Program-made: the position numbers and the translations under genes
The notes under the pieces: model-generated
Seen by the model: the letters and a program-made list of their open reading frames with translations, nothing else
Database searches by the model: none
What the model was told of the DNA's origin: nothing
Source: Candidatus Endonucleibacter bathymodioli
GTDB lineage: Bacteria > Pseudomonadota > Gammaproteobacteria > Pseudomonadales > Endozoicomonadaceae
Assembly (NCBI GenBank): GCA_030674915.1
Contig: JASXSV010000001.1
Location: forward strand, 310,001 to 374,000
DNA: 64,000 bases
Reading direction: 5' to 3'
Shown: positions 1-9,226 of the stretch, piece after piece
How the letters are laid out: the number at the start of each line of letters is the position of its first letter
Position numbering within the stretch: the first letter of the stretch is position 1

Positions 1-608
1 AAATCTTTCAGTGAAGCAAACAAGGCTTGTTGCAGGTCTTTTTCTTTATGGGGAATGGGCAGGTCTAAAAACTCAAAGACATAGCTATCTTTAAAAATGC
101 CATCGGTTGATTTTGGTAATTCTGATACCACTGGCGACCGTTTTTTGTTCGCCAGCATGGTTCGTTCAAAAGTGCCTGTTTTTATAAGTCTTTCCAGCTC
201 TCTGAAACTGTATTTTTTCTTTGAACATAACAGCAGGTAAAATTCTCTCTCTTCAGCTGTTTTCAGGGTCATTATTCGGCGGTTATGGCTCCATGGTAAA
301 ACTGTCCACAGTGTGGACAGTTTTGGAAACTCTCGGTAAATCTCGTAGAATTGCTTCATTCTCCAGATGTTTCTAGCACTAAAGCCATTCATATTGGGTT
401 CTTTTTGCTGAATAAAATCAGCCAGTTCCCCAACGACACCTTTACCCCAGCCTGCCTGCTCTACATTATTCGATACATATTGACCAATATTCCAATAAAG
501 CTGAACCAGGGTTTTATTAACCTGTTGAAAGGCTTGTTGCTTAGCCTGCTGAATTTGAGCTAAGACTTCACCAAATTGTGATTCGTTTATATTCGTTAAA
601 TCATTCAT
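1..608 (-). CDS. YhcG/DUF1016-family PDDEXK nuclease, N-terminal part (runs off the window)
   Basis: The minus strand is open from an ATG at 608 to the window edge (about 202 codons). The translation starts MNDLTNINESQFGEVL and contains the DUF1016 N-terminal helical pattern (QLYWNIGQY, GWGKGVV, SARNIWRMKQFYE, then FYLLLCSKKKYSFRELERLI and FEFLDLP). In this family a helical N-terminal domain precedes a PD-(D/E)XK nuclease domain, which would lie beyond position 1. It follows hsdM by 77 bases in the same direction, so it is probably an accessory gene of the type I restriction operon; YhcG-like genes are often found inside hsd loci. Exact substrate is unknown. Family call is from recognised sequence pattern; role in defence is inference. 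Confidence 0.8.
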   Translation of the reverse strand, partial: MNDLTNINESQFGEVLAQIQQAKQQAFQQVNKTLVQLYWNIGQYVSNNVEQAGWGKGVVGELADFIQQKEPNMNGFSARNIWRMKQFYEIYREFPKLSTLWTVLPWSHNRRIMTLKTAEEREFYLLLCSKKKYSFRELERLIKTGTFERTMLANKKRSPVVSELPKSTDGIFKDSYVFEFLDLPIPHKEKDLQQALFASLKD

Positions 609-684
609 CGTTAAGCCTCCAAATTGGGACACAGTGCGCCCCAAATTGGCAATTGAAAAAATATTACTTGATACATCTCACCCA

Positions 685-2127
685 TCAGATTAATTCCTTT
701 TTCAACTTATTAAGGAGATCATCACCCTTGGCAAAAGATTGATGCAACATATCAAGCAATTCGGCACTGCTGTATTGCTTTTCTTCTTCGCCTTGGTGCG
801 GGTTTTTAATATCGAGGTTGTAGCCGTTGGCTTTGATGGTTTTGATGTCTACCTGCCATGCTTGTTCGCTCTCTTTTCGGTCTTTCCACCACTGTTTCAG
901 GCTTTCAAACTCTGCCAACTGTATGGGCTTGGTTTTGGAATAGGCCTTGTAGCCTTCGGGCAATGTGTGCTCGTAGTACCAGACTGTTTTTGTCGGCTCG
1001 CCCTTAGTGAAAAACAAAAGATTCGTCGCCACCGAGGCATAGGGCTGAAACACGGAATTAGGCAGACGAATAATGGTGTGCAGGTTGCAGTCTTCCAATA
1101 GTTTTTGACGGATACGCTGTTTGACACCATCGCCGGTGAGTGAGCCATCGGGCAGCACAATCGCCGCTCTGCCACCGTCTTTAAGCAGGTGAATCATCAA
1201 GATTAAAAACAGATCGGCAGATTCTTTGGTGCGGTAGGTTTGCGGAAAGTTGTTTTCGTTGTTGTTAGACACCACACCACCAAAGGGCGGGTTAGCAAGG
1301 ATTACATCCACCCGATCGTTTTGGCGGTATTCGCTCAGTGGTTTTGCCAATGAATCGCCAAATTGAATGTTGGGGGTGTTAATGTCGTGCAGAATCAGGT
1401 TGGTATTGCCCAGCAAGTAGGGCAAGGGTTTGTATTCCCAACCCACCACATTGCGTTGCAGGGCTTCACGCTCGGCAACAGTGCTGGCTTTTGTTTTGAG
1501 ATGTTCCAGTGCGGCGGTGAGATAACCCCCTGTTCCACAGGCAGGGTCTAGCACTTTCTCATTCGCTTTGGGGTCGGTGAGTTCAGCTAATAGTTCGGTA
1601 ATGGCTCGGGGCGTGTAAAATTCGCCCAATGTACCAGCACTTTGTAGTTCACTTAAAAAGGTTTCGTATATTTGCCCAAATACATGCTTGTCTTTGCTGT
1701 TGTTAAAATCAATCTCGTTGAGTTTGTTAATAACTTGGCGTAGATGAATGCCTGATTTCATGTAGTTGTAGTTATTGGCAAACACTTCATGCACCAGTAA
1801 AGCACGGCGGTTAGCCGTTGTGCCGACTTTATAAACAGATAGATCAAGATTGCCTAATTGTGGAAATAGGGTTTGGTCAACAAAGGCAAGTAGCTCATCG
1901 CCTGTCATGCCTTCGTCATCACCTGCCCACTCATCCCAGTGCAGGGCTTCGGGTATGGGTGAGGTGTAATCATCTTGTATCAGTTCCAGCTCTTTGTCTT
2001 TATCGCTGAATATTTTTAGAAACAGCATCCAGCCCAGTTGCAGGATACGCAGTTCGTCACTACCTGTGCCGGTGTCTTGACGCATTATTTTTCTTGCTGA
2101 TTTTACGATACCACTAATGTTTGCCAT
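685..2127 (-). CDS. hsdM: Type I restriction-modification system methyltransferase subunit HsdM
   Basis: A 480-residue N6-adenine DNA methyltransferase, the modification subunit that works with HsdS to methylate both strands of a bipartite target and with HsdR to restrict unmodified DNA. It has a helical HsdM N-domain (about 1-140), SAM-binding motif I VLDPACGTGG at about 192-201, and the catalytic NPPF motif IV at 279-282 (ILANPPFGG). The GTLGEFYTPRAI stretch before motif I is typical of HsdM. The ATG start is three bases after the hsdR stop, so the genes are surely co-transcribed. Length is normal and no frameshift is seen. The specificity subunit HsdS is not visible between hsdR, hsdM and the following YhcG gene, so it must lie beyond position 1 or elsewhere. 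Confidence 0.95.
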   Translation of the reverse strand: MANISGIVKSARKIMRQDTGTGSDELRILQLGWMLFLKIFSDKDKELELIQDDYTSPIPEALHWDEWAGDDEGMTGDELLAFVDQTLFPQLGNLDLSVYKVGTTANRRALLVHEVFANNYNYMKSGIHLRQVINKLNEIDFNNSKDKHVFGQIYETFLSELQSAGTLGEFYTPRAITELLAELTDPKANEKVLDPACGTGGYLTAALEHLKTKASTVAEREALQRNVVGWEYKPLPYLLGNTNLILHDINTPNIQFGDSLAKPLSEYRQNDRVDVILANPPFGGVVSNNNENNFPQTYRTKESADLFLILMIHLLKDGGRAAIVLPDGSLTGDGVKQRIRQKLLEDCNLHTIIRLPNSVFQPYASVATNLLFFTKGEPTKTVWYYEHTLPEGYKAYSKTKPIQLAEFESLKQWWKDRKESEQAWQVDIKTIKANGYNLDIKNPHQGEEEKQYSSAELLDMLHQSFAKGDDLLNKLKKELI

Positions 2128-2130
2128 GTG

Positions 2131-4533
2131 TTATGCCGCCTTCTTGTAAATTTCTTGTTCTAATTTTGTGAGTGCTTTTAGGTACTGCTTTTTACCACCA
2201 AATAGCTTGACTATTTCCAGCGGTGAGCCGAACTGATCCAGAGGATTGACTTGTAATATTTTCATATCTTCAATATTTTCTATGCCTTCATCCGCGTATT
2301 TATCCAGCAGGGCTTCTAATACCTTGCGTGCCTGTTCGCCATATTGTGCGAAGTAATTTCGTTTTTTGACGTTGTTTACTCGCTCGAGGCGGGTGAGCGG
2401 TGGTTGATCAAAGGCGGCGTGGCAGATAAGATCAAAAACATCCATTTCTTTATTGATGGCTTCCTTGAGGTTTTCAAAGACAATGCCTTGCTCGGTTAGC
2501 TCTTCGATAATGGCCTGTTTTTTATCTGCTTGATTCCATTTGTTTAAAAAATCGTTTAATGATTGATACTGCTCTCTTACTTTCTGTTTGGTGTAATCTT
2601 TGAGGCTGCCGGTAATGAGTTTGCCGTTACCATCCATATATTGAACACGCTCATTGAGTACAGCAACATTAACGCCATTGACGTAGTATTTTGCTCTGGG
2701 TTCGGCGATTATATCGCCACCATCAATGATTTCTGGCTGCTCAGGTGGATCGAAGATAATTTCTTCACCGTCTTCCCCTGTGATGATTTCATCGGTGCTG
2801 GCTTCATCTTCTGGTGATTCTATATCATCGTCTTCACCAATCTCTTTCACTCTAACGGGGTCGCCGTCAAAATCAGGATCGGCGAACAGGTCGGTGACAT
2901 TGCGAAAATCCATGATGGTAAAAAAGGTTTTTCCAAACTCTTCATTGATGCGTGTACCACGCCCGATGATCTGTTTGAATTCAGTCATTGAGGCAATGTT
3001 GCTATCCAGCACAATGAGCTTACAGGTTTGTGCATCTATGCCTGTTGTCATTAGCTTTGAGGTTGTTGCGATAACGGGGTATTTCTCTTCGGGGTTGATG
3101 AAATTATCCAACTCCATTTTTCCTTCTTCATTGTCACCTGTGATCTGCATGACAAATTTGCTATTTTGTGCCACTAGGTCGCTATTTTCGTTGGCAATGA
3201 CGGTTCTCATTCTCTGGGCGTGGTCTATGTCTACGCAGAAAATAATGGTTTTATCAAAGCGATTGGTTTTTTTAAGCAGCTCTGTCACTTTTCTAGCAAC
3301 GGCTTGCGTTCTTTCGTCTATCACCAGATTTTTATCAAAATCTTTTCGGTTATAAATACGATCATCTACCAGCAAGCCTTGTTTGTCTGTTTTCCCTTGT
3401 TCTGGTCGCCACCCTTCCAAATCAACATTTAGTCCTATCCGTAATACTTTATACGGTGCCAGAAAACCATCTTGTATGCCCTGTTTGAGTGAATAGGTAT
3501 AGATTGGATCACCGAAGTATTCGGTGCTAGATATGGTTTCAGTTTCTTTTGGGGTGGCGGTTAAACCAATATGTGTTGCGGTGGTGAAATACCTTAAAAT
3601 TTCTCGCCATGCGCTATCTTCTTTTGCGCTACCATGGTGACACTCATCTATGACAATTAAATCGAAGAAGTCAGGACTGAATTTACGATAAGCGTCCCTG
3701 TTTTCTTCACAAGAGCCGTCATCGTAGTTGGTTAAGCCCTGATAAAGGGCAAGATAGATTTCATAGGATTTATCAATTTTCTTTTGTTTGATCACCGTCA
3801 TTTTATCTTTGAAATGACGAAAATCACCGCGTTTAGTTTGATCTATCAAGGCATTTCTATCTGCCAAAAATAAAATGCGCTTTTTTGTTTTGCTCTTCCA
3901 TAAACGGTGAATAATCTGGAATGCGGTGTAGGTTTTTCCCGTACCCGTTGCCATGGTTAGCAAGATTCGATTTTGCCCTTTTGCGATGGCTTCAACGGTG
4001 CGGTTGATGGCACACGTTTGATAATATCGCGGTGCTCTGCCCGAACCATCGAAAAAGTAATCTTGAGTGCTTATGCGCTCTTGTTCTTCGGTGGTGATCC
4101 CTTTGTATTTTTTGTAACGTTGCCAGAGGGTTTGAGGTGATGGAAATTGATCAAGGGTAAGTTCCTGCTCTATCTTCCCATCAGTACAGGTACGATCATG
4201 TTCATAGAAACCACCCCCATTACTACTATATACGGAGGGAATATCCAAGATTTCCGCATAACCTAACCCCTGTTGTATTCCTGCATTAACTGAATGCTTG
4301 TTGTCTTTAGCTTCAATGATGGCAATTGGGATGTTTGGCTTGTGGTAGAGAATGTAATCCGCTCGTTTGCGTTTTCCACGACTGGTGAGGTTGCCTTTGA
4401 CATAGATACGACCATCCGTGAAAGTAACTTCTTCTCTGATTTGGGTAAGCGGATTCCAGCCAGCCTTTTCTAAGGCTGGTTGAATATACTTTGTGCAGAT
4501 GTCTCTTTCTGACAGGTCTTTTTTAGATGTCAT
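2131..4533 (-). CDS. hsdR: Type I restriction enzyme HsdR (endonuclease/translocase subunit)
   Basis: An 800-residue motor and nuclease subunit. The N-terminal nuclease domain shows D59 and the E-x-K pair at 74-76 (IIEAK) of the PD-(D/E)XK fold. The SF2 helicase core follows with Walker A MATGTGKT at 194-201, DECHH at 296-300, GLTATP motif III, and the late motif QIIGRGTR. An acidic linker (about 590-640) precedes an EcoEI_R_C-like C-terminal region that probably docks on HsdM. It is the first gene of the hsdR-hsdM-yhcG operon. Family length is usually 780-1100, so this is a compact EcoEI-type subunit. All key motifs are present, so it appears functional. Confidence 0.95.
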   Translation of the reverse strand: MTSKKDLSERDICTKYIQPALEKAGWNPLTQIREEVTFTDGRIYVKGNLTSRGKRKRADYILYHKPNIPIAIIEAKDNKHSVNAGIQQGLGYAEILDIPSVYSSNGGGFYEHDRTCTDGKIEQELTLDQFPSPQTLWQRYKKYKGITTEEQERISTQDYFFDGSGRAPRYYQTCAINRTVEAIAKGQNRILLTMATGTGKTYTAFQIIHRLWKSKTKKRILFLADRNALIDQTKRGDFRHFKDKMTVIKQKKIDKSYEIYLALYQGLTNYDDGSCEENRDAYRKFSPDFFDLIVIDECHHGSAKEDSAWREILRYFTTATHIGLTATPKETETISSTEYFGDPIYTYSLKQGIQDGFLAPYKVLRIGLNVDLEGWRPEQGKTDKQGLLVDDRIYNRKDFDKNLVIDERTQAVARKVTELLKKTNRFDKTIIFCVDIDHAQRMRTVIANENSDLVAQNSKFVMQITGDNEEGKMELDNFINPEEKYPVIATTSKLMTTGIDAQTCKLIVLDSNIASMTEFKQIIGRGTRINEEFGKTFFTIMDFRNVTDLFADPDFDGDPVRVKEIGEDDDIESPEDEASTDEIITGEDGEEIIFDPPEQPEIIDGGDIIAEPRAKYYVNGVNVAVLNERVQYMDGNGKLITGSLKDYTKQKVREQYQSLNDFLNKWNQADKKQAIIEELTEQGIVFENLKEAINKEMDVFDLICHAAFDQPPLTRLERVNNVKKRNYFAQYGEQARKVLEALLDKYADEGIENIEDMKILQVNPLDQFGSPLEIVKLFGGKKQYLKALTKLEQEIYKKAA

Positions 4534-4640
4534 GGATTACCACTTTTTTCTCATCCTTGGGGTTGCCTCGGTGGTTGGTTTGCAAATATAACGCTAGCAT
4601 AACCTGCATTTACGAATTGGAGAGTAGTAAATATCAGAGT

Positions 4641-5711
4641 TTATGCTTTTGTTATGTTATTTCCATAATGAATATTTGTATTTTTAGATCTCACTGGTAA
4701 ATAGATAAGTGATAGAAATTTACTTTTTAGTACAATAGTTTTAATTAGTACTGAAATAGAAATACTAAGAAAAAATGCAATAACAGCGAACCAAAATTCT
4801 AGTTTATTTTCTCCTAACTCAATAAAATATCCATTTACTTTACCATCTATAAAAGCATGGAATATTAGAATGAATAAACTTGCTTGACCAAGGGTGAGTA
4901 AAGTATTCCGTAAAACTATTGTCTTATTAAGATAGTATGATATACATATTATAAAATATATTCCGCATACAGCCCCAACTGTTGTAAGAAGAGGGTTAAT
5001 ATAAATTCTTTTATTTAAGTCCATATGTGCATCAGTAAATATTGATATTATAAAAAACACAAGAACGGATATAAGTGACATATACAAACTTGGATTAAAA
5101 TTAATAACCATCTTTTTTAGAAAGCCTCCTGTAATAAAAAATGCAGAGCTTATTAAAATTATATCAATGCTAAATGGCAGCCCCAGGAGTGTATACTCTT
5201 TGCCCAACAGAGTTGTTTTTAAATGCCAAAAATAATTAATCCAGTGAGCTCCAATGACCATTAAAATTATTATGAAAAAACATTTATAAAAAGTGTTTTT
5301 TTCTTGAATATTTGTAAATTTGAAAATAAAGTATGTAAATAAGTATACTGAAAAAAGGTGTGTCAAAAACCACATTGGCGTCCATTTTATTGTATCTCCA
5401 TTGCCATAAAATATACCTTTTAGTTGCCAAGCTAAATGTTCCTCTTTTAATATGACTGCCATAATAAAAATAGCTAATGATGTAACAAAATAGGGTTTGA
5501 GTAGTACTTCTGATTTTTTCCACAAAAATGCATGAATGTCAGTTGATGTACTAAAAAATACTCCCGATAGAAAAAAGAAGAGGGGCATTCTAAAAAGTCC
5601 CATTGAATTAATAAAGTCCGGTGCAAATGACCTTAGTTTGCTATGAAATAATGCAACTAATATGATGGATATTCCTTTTGCTATATCTATATATTCTACG
5701 CGATTTGTCAT
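4641..5711 (-). CDS. Acyltransferase 3 family membrane protein
   Basis: About 356 residues with roughly ten hydrophobic segments, starting MTNRVEYIDIAKGISIILVALFHS. The RVEYIDIAKG start, the early H in the first helix and the FFFLSGVFF segment are the hallmarks of the acyltransferase 3 family (OatA/WecH/NodX type), which move acetyl or other acyl groups onto surface sugars across the inner membrane. The chosen ATG at 5711 has an AGGAGG close upstream (5715-5720); an upstream ATG at 5735 lacks such a site. It is transcribed toward hsdR but separated from it by about 110 bases, so it is probably its own unit. The acceptor (LPS, capsule or peptidoglycan) cannot be told. Notably A+T rich compared with the hsd genes, consistent with separate acquisition. 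Confidence 0.85.
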   Translation of the reverse strand: MTNRVEYIDIAKGISIILVALFHSKLRSFAPDFINSMGLFRMPLFFFLSGVFFSTSTDIHAFLWKKSEVLLKPYFVTSLAIFIMAVILKEEHLAWQLKGIFYGNGDTIKWTPMWFLTHLFSVYLFTYFIFKFTNIQEKNTFYKCFFIIILMVIGAHWINYFWHLKTTLLGKEYTLLGLPFSIDIILISSAFFITGGFLKKMVINFNPSLYMSLISVLVFFIISIFTDAHMDLNKRIYINPLLTTVGAVCGIYFIICISYYLNKTIVLRNTLLTLGQASLFILIFHAFIDGKVNGYFIELGENKLEFWFAVIAFFLSISISVLIKTIVLKSKFLSLIYLPVRSKNTNIHYGNNITKA

Positions 5712-5919
5712 ATGCCTCCTAAAACATAACAGCATTATTAGTAGGAAACTTTCCTTCTAATCCCTCATAAAGTTTCCACCTAATTCCAATTTAATATTTA
5801 TCTTTCACTGTCAATATATAATAAAACAACAGTATAGCTATTTTGTAGATTATTGCTTAGATAAAATAAGGAAACTTTCCTATCTAATTATCAGTTAGTC
5901 AGGAAATGGTACTATTCCT

Positions 5920-5947
5920 CGTTCCCACGCTCCCGCGTGGGAATGCG
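5920..5947. repeat. REP-like palindrome (GTTCCCACGC stem)
   Basis: GTTCCCACGC at 5921-5930 and GCGTGGGAAT at 5935-5944 form a hairpin with a four-base loop (nine of ten pairs). The same motif recurs at 60599-60622. This sequence type is a widespread dispersed palindrome in gammaproteobacteria, often associated with REP/RAYT-type mobility. No transposase for it was seen here. Confidence 0.7.
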
Positions 5948-6000
5948 TACCTTACTCACCACTGCCGCAAAACTTCGCAAAGCTCCTTGTATGGAAATAT

Positions 6001-6973
6001 GAGACTGTAGATTAGTTTGTGTATTTGCTTATCATTACCCCCTACGGGAGATAAGCACCATGAAACAAAAAGAACTATTGGCCTTTGCCAAAGAGGCCGC
6101 CAAAAGCATGAAGACTGAGAAAGATCTCAGTGATTTCAGCCGCATGCTCAAGAAAATTCGGTCATGGAGCAAGTAGTGGAGTGGCAAGCTCGTCCGCTGG
6201 ATCAGGTTTATCCCATCGTCTACTTAGACTGCATCGTTGTCAAAATTCGGCAAGACAAGCAAGTCATCAATAAGGCCATATACTTAGCATTGGGCGTTAA
6301 CACGGAAGGCCACAAAGAACTGCTGGGCATGTGGTTATCAGAGAACGAAGGTGCAAAGTTCTGGCTAGGCATTCTGACGGAGCTAAAAACCCGTGGCCTA
6401 GAGGATATATTGATCGCCTGCGTCGATGGTCTTAAAGGATTTCCAGAGGCCATACAGACTGTTTACCCAAAAACCCACATTCAGCTGTGCATTGTCCATA
6501 TGGTACGCAACAGCATGAAATTTGTACCTTCGCGCGATTACAAAGAGGTGGCTGCCGATCTCAAACGTATATATCAGTCGACCACTGAAGATGAGGCGCT
6601 GCGCGAGCTTGACCAAGTAGAAGAAAAATGGCGAGTTAAGTACCCTTTAATTAATCGCTCATGGCGTAAAAACTGGGACAACCTCAACACGCTGTTTGCC
6701 TACCCGCCAGAGATCAGAAAGGCCATTTATACCACCAACGCCATTGAGTCTCTGAACAGCGTCATCCGCAAAGCCATCAAGAAGCGAAAACTGTTTCCTC
6801 ATGACGATTCGGCTAAAAAGGTAGTTTACCTAGCCACACGTGAAGCCTCTAAAAGATGGACCATGCCGATTCATAACTGGCGTGCAGCACTAAACCACTT
6901 TATGATTGTTTTTGAAGATAGATTGTCAGACCATATTTAACCAAAGCAGATACACAGAGTTATTTACAGGGTC
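6001..6973 (+). mobile_element. IS256-family insertion sequence, internally deleted
   Basis: The left end starts GAGACTGTAGATTAGTTTGTG at 6001, identical to the end of the IS256-like fragments at 45403. The right end at about 6947-6973 is an imperfect inverted copy of it (about 20 of 27 positions). The element is about 970 bp against about 1.3 kb expected, because the transposase has lost an internal segment. The flanks are similar but not a clean target duplication. It lies next to the fossil integron. Confidence 0.75.
6061..6940 (+). pseudogene. IS256-family (mutator) transposase, internal deletion
   Basis: The N-terminus MKQKELLAFAKEAAKSM starts at 6061 and is the same as in the fragments at 45462 and 46249. 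After RMLKK it jumps out of frame; from 6164 the remaining 258 residues continue with the catalytic part: first D in PIVYLDCIVV, second D in CVDGLKGFPEAI, and E in TTNAIESLN. Comparison with the fuller N-terminal copy at 45462 shows that roughly 130 codons around the original DADVSAS region are missing. All three DDE residues survive, but the N-terminal DNA-binding domain is broken, so the copy is probably inactive by itself. Confidence 0.85.
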
Positions 6974-7062
6974 GAAGATATCTACTTGTTTTAGTATTGT
7001 GCTCAAGTTCTTTTGATACGCCTAACTTCTCTTTATGCATCCCTAACTCCTTCTATACACAG

Positions 7063-7152
7063 AACGCCTTGCTCAGCGACAATTTAAAGTGGCACGTTTT
7101 TGAGAAAGCAAAACAAGTGCCGCTTCAAATTGTCCGCTGGAGCTATTTGTTA
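7063..7152 (-). other. attC-like recombination site of an integron gene cassette
   Basis: Read on the minus strand, just after the stop of the acetyltransferase, an imperfect palindrome runs from ATAACAAATAGCTCC through GCGGACAATTTGAAGCGGCAC, a loop of about 20 bases, GTGCCACTTTAAATTGTCGC, and ends GGCGTT. The two arms pair along about 25 bases with unpaired extra bases on one side only. That is how attC sites show strand choice to the integron integrase. It sits directly 3' of a gene of typical cassette size. The core boxes are not perfect GTTRRRY consensus, so the call rests on structure and context. Confidence 0.68.
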
Positions 7153-7641
7153 TGTGCTTTTTAATTGTTTTTGCCAAAATAGTGCTGCGCCAGCTTTTGG
7201 ATCTAATTCATAACCAGAAAAACCAAATTTACCATATGCTGCCTTGGCAATCTCGTTGTTACCTAAAACTTCAAGTGTTATTTTACAACACCCTTTCGAT
7301 TTTGCTATCTCCTCGACCTTATCCAACATTTGTTGACTCACACCACGACCCCTGTATTCATTAATTACAACAACATCATGAATATTAATCAATGGCTCGC
7401 ATAAAAAAGTAGAAAATGCCTCGAAGCAATTAACTAGTCCTACTGGCTGACCTGCGACATATGCGATAACTGAAAACGCATGCGGAAGTTTTGATAGTTC
7501 TTTGACTAAATTATTTTTTACGTTCTCATTAAGTGGCTTTCCACCACCCATTGGATCAGACGCGTATTTATCTAGCAACATAGGAATTTCTTTTGCGTGT
7601 TGCTTATTAAAGTAATCTGCTTTAATTATTTCTAAGACCAT
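7150..7641 (-). CDS. GNAT-family N-acetyltransferase, probable integron cassette gene
   Basis: A 163-residue protein with the acetyl-CoA-binding motif A (YRGRGVSQQMLDKVEEIAK, R-x-x-G-x-G/A type) and the following motif B-like KAAYGKFGFSGYELD. It should transfer an acetyl group from acetyl-CoA to an unknown small molecule or protein amine. A closing W-Q-K-Q is also typical of this family. The ATG at 7641 is preceded by GGAAAG. It is flanked by an attC-like site at its 3' end and by a possible attI junction about 20 bases upstream of its start; GNAT genes are among the commonest cassettes of chromosomal integrons. Family call is firm, substrate unknown. Confidence 0.88.
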   Translation of the reverse strand: MVLEIIKADYFNKQHAKEIPMLLDKYASDPMGGGKPLNENVKNNLVKELSKLPHAFSVIAYVAGQPVGLVNCFEAFSTFLCEPLINIHDVVVINEYRGRGVSQQMLDKVEEIAKSKGCCKITLEVLGNNEIAKAAYGKFGFSGYELDPKAGAALFWQKQLKST

Positions 7642-7654
7642 CTACTTTCCATTT

Positions 7655-7675
7655 TTTACACATAACATATAGTAT
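7655..7675 (-). other. Possible attI/cassette junction (GTTATGT core)
   Basis: On the minus strand GTTATGT lies at 7666-7660, upstream of the cassette start. It is the complement of the ACATAAC box at the attC-side edge (about 7147-7153). In integrons recombination occurs at the G/TT of such cores, with attI placed between intI and the first cassette, exactly where this lies. Short motif, so moderate support only. Confidence 0.4.
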
Positions 7676-7802
7676 GAGGAAAGATGGCATACATATTCCA
7701 TATTTCGGCATACATCTGGATAATTCACCTATTTATTGAATAAAAATGACTATTGACCTAATATTGGGTGTTCATAGACTATTCGGGAAATATGGCGTTG
7801 CA

Positions 7803-8590
7803 ATGTCTAATACTAAACGCTCGATCATTGGTGAACTTAAAGATATTCTGCAACAAGAAAGTTATGCTTACAGTACTGAAAAAAGTTATTGTGACTGAAT
7901 TTCTCTATTCATTAAGCTTCATAAACTTCAATCAAAAGATGCACTGTATAAGACCAAAATACTTGTGTTGAGCAATTTTTAACTCATTTGGCGGTTAATA
8001 ATAATGTTGCACCTTCAACTCAAAATCAGGCTTTTAATGCGCTTGCCTTCTTTTTCAAAAGTCCTTAACATCTCATTAGAGGGTATTTCCCCAAGTCGCT
8101 CAAGAAAAGAGCCTAGAATTCCTGCTGTCTTGACAAAAGAAGAGGTTGCTCAAGTTTTAACTTTATTAAATGGATCGCAAGACACCATTGTTAAACTCTT
8201 ATACTCTGCAGGCCTACGAATTTCAGAAGCGCTACATTTACTGCTTCAAGATATTATTTTGTATTCAAACAGATTACGATTAAAAATGGAAAATGGCTGG
8301 AAGATAGCGCAACACCTTTAGTTTAAACACTGACTCAATCATTACAGGACCAATTAAATAAGGTCGCTGATTTTAATACACCAACAAGATTTAAATCGAG
8401 GATTTGGAAAAGCTTATCTTTCCTAGGCACTAGAAAAGAAATACCCCAGTACATGTAAATCACTCAATTAACAGCATATTTCTTACACGTAATATATTTA
8501 TACAAGACCCAGAAACACAAGTAACTCATCGCCATCACCTTGATACCTCAAGTGTCAATCAACCATTACAGCATACATTGCCAATGTAGA
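7803..8590 (+). pseudogene. intI: Integron integrase IntI, decayed
   Basis: ATG at 7803 gives MSNTKRSIIGELKDILQQES, then STEKSYCD followed by TGA where the family has W, then ISLFIKLHKLQSKDAL. After a frameshift at about 7965 the reading continues VEQFLTHLAVNNNVAPSTQ and NQAFNALAFFFK, the classic IntI core-binding region. A further shift leads to VLNISLEGI, RIPAVLTKEEV and LLYSAGLRISEAL, which holds the box I catalytic Arg of tyrosine recombinases. Later pieces (RKEIPQY, RHHLDTSSVNQ) fit the IntI C-terminal half, but the HxLRH box II and catalytic Tyr are not found. Three or more lesions make it a pseudogene. It points away from the GNAT cassette, the normal divergent layout of an integron. 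Confidence 0.82.
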
Positions 8591-9226
8591 CATCCAGCGG
8601 TGTTAGAGCCCAAGAACCTTCCGAAACAGGCTATTTATCTGAAACCAATGTTATTGGTAGGCTTGATCCAATGGTCACACACACGCTACCGCCCTTGGTT
8701 GGTGCCATTGCCTTTTATTGGGCGCAGGGAAGCATGGTACCAGATAGCTTAAGAGGTGTGCTTAGAAGCCATACATAATACCTCTCCAGAAACTAACCAT
8801 GCAATGCTATTGTCTTTTATTTTGACTTGTTCAACTTAAGTTGAAGTGCGCAGTTTCAGATTAAAGCACTAGGATATTGGTACCACCTGAGGTGATACCG
8901 GTAGTCTTGCGTATCAATTATCAGTGAGTTTCAGGTATACGCCGAAGTACCGGAACTGGTCACCACCTACGCCTGACGGTTAAGAGTAGCTCCGACCTCA
9001 CCCCCAAGCCAGTCCGACAACCAAACTAAAATCAGTGAAGTATCCTTTTTTTGCCAATTCTTAGCAAGACCGATAGGAGTTAGATTACCCCTAAAAAGAG
9101 ACTCAATAGAACTCACCAGTTCTTCCCTCTGCGCACCCCCCCCCCTCTTCCCCACGGAAATGACCTCTGTATTTCATGTATTCTATATTGATCATAACGT
9201 TGTTGATCCGTGGATGCTTCTTACAA
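8591..9226. other. Non-coding stretch with two palindromes
   Basis: No gene recognised between the intI remnant and the IS5 remnant. It contains a perfect 16-base palindrome TTCAACTTAAGTTGAA at 8830-8845 and an inverted repeat GGTACCACCT/AGGTGATACC at 8879-8899 (nine of ten pairs). A frame reading GYLSETNVIGRLDPMVTHTL around 8630-8700 is open but matches nothing I recognise. The palindromes could be old element ends or operator sites. Confidence 0.4.

Noticed and set aside
2726..3355. 209-codon open frame on the plus strand
   Set aside because: It is antisense to hsdR, Ser/Leu-rich with no family resemblance; hsdR motifs explain the sequence.
7803..8590. Reading the integrase remnant as XerC/XerD
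   Set aside because: VAPSTQNQAFNAL with the NNNVAPSTQ lead and divergent cassette with attC fit IntI; XerC/D lack this motif.
8967..9155. 62-codon open frame starting [16 protein letters not shown]
   Set aside because: No family pattern; lies in decayed DNA and includes a homopolymer of C that makes the frame doubtful.
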